The notes under the pieces: model-generated
Seen by the model: only the letters and a program-made list of their open reading frames with translations
Database searches by the model: none
What the model was told of the DNA's origin: nothing
Shown: piece by piece, positions 5,793 through 5,822 of the stretch
Numbering within the stretch: the stretch's first letter is position 1
Layout of the letters: each line of letters begins with the position of its first letter
From: an uncultured Catenibacterium sp.
GTDB taxonomy: Bacteria > Bacillota_I > Bacilli_A > Erysipelotrichales > Coprobacillaceae
Direction of reading: 5' to 3'
DNA length: 5,822 nt
Assembly: GCF_900764565.1 (NCBI RefSeq)
Contig: NZ_CAAFOM010000093.1
Coordinates: 1 to 5,822 of the forward strand
Translations under genes and position numbers: made by a program

Positions 5793-5822
5793 GTTTAGGG
5801 ATATCCGATTGTGCTTTTTTAC

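Noticed and set aside
5797..5822. Possible terminator of a neighbouring gene at the right edge (GGATATCC palindrome and T-run)
   Set aside because: The 8-base palindrome is too short and does not form a stem next to the T-run; the sequence ends before anything can be decided.
1..5822. A previously undescribed multi-gene system, mobile element, CRISPR array or RNA gene
   Set aside because: All larger genes belong to known families in ordinary arrangements. I found no transposase, phage genes, repeat-spacer pattern, tRNA or rRNA sequence, or long structured leader.

Overview
The window looks like a chromosomal segment of an AT-rich, low-GC, fermentative Gram-positive bacterium (Bacillota). The reasons are strong purine-rich Shine-Dalgarno sites, consensus-like sigma-A promoters, a Rex-type operator and a cre-like site upstream of adhE, and the gene content: a bifunctional alcohol/aldehyde dehydrogenase, an Nfn-type flavoprotein pair and a VanZ-family protein. 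A gut anaerobe related to Erysipelotrichia or clostridia would fit, but I cannot fix the genus from sequence alone. The first 21 bases are not biological: they match the end of the Illumina TruSeq read-2 adapter, so the left edge is an untrimmed contig end.

Left part, minus strand: the first 36 to 37 codons of a GltA/NfnB-like large subunit (cut by the adapter) follow nfnA by one base. Together they are most likely NADH-dependent reduced ferredoxin:NADP+ oxidoreductase. They are read from a good promoter at 1010-1038. A Cof-type HAD phosphatase gene (1149-1937, plus strand) diverges from them with its own promoter.

Middle part: the HAD gene converges on a small membrane-anchored protein gene (1959-2189), and both share one hairpin that can terminate in either direction. 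Behind the small gene on the same strand lies a VanZ-like membrane protein gene (2258-2875) with a near-consensus promoter and a 10-bp-phased direct repeat upstream of it.

Right part: adhE (3003-5654, minus strand) is monocistronic, with a strong intrinsic terminator at its 3' end. Its upstream region holds a promoter, an 18-bp Rex-like operator (one mismatch from TTGTGAA-N4-TTCACAA), a second partial inverted repeat over the -35, and a cre-like site. This arrangement would tie ethanol formation to the NADH/NAD+ ratio and to carbon supply. AdhE (NADH re-oxidation) and Nfn (ferredoxin/NADH to NADPH) are both redox-balancing enzymes, but they lie in separate transcription units.

I see no mobile element, CRISPR array, RNA gene or clearly novel multi-gene system. 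The most useful observations are the adapter, the regulatory architecture of adhE, the shared terminator, and start codons that differ from the longest open frames.
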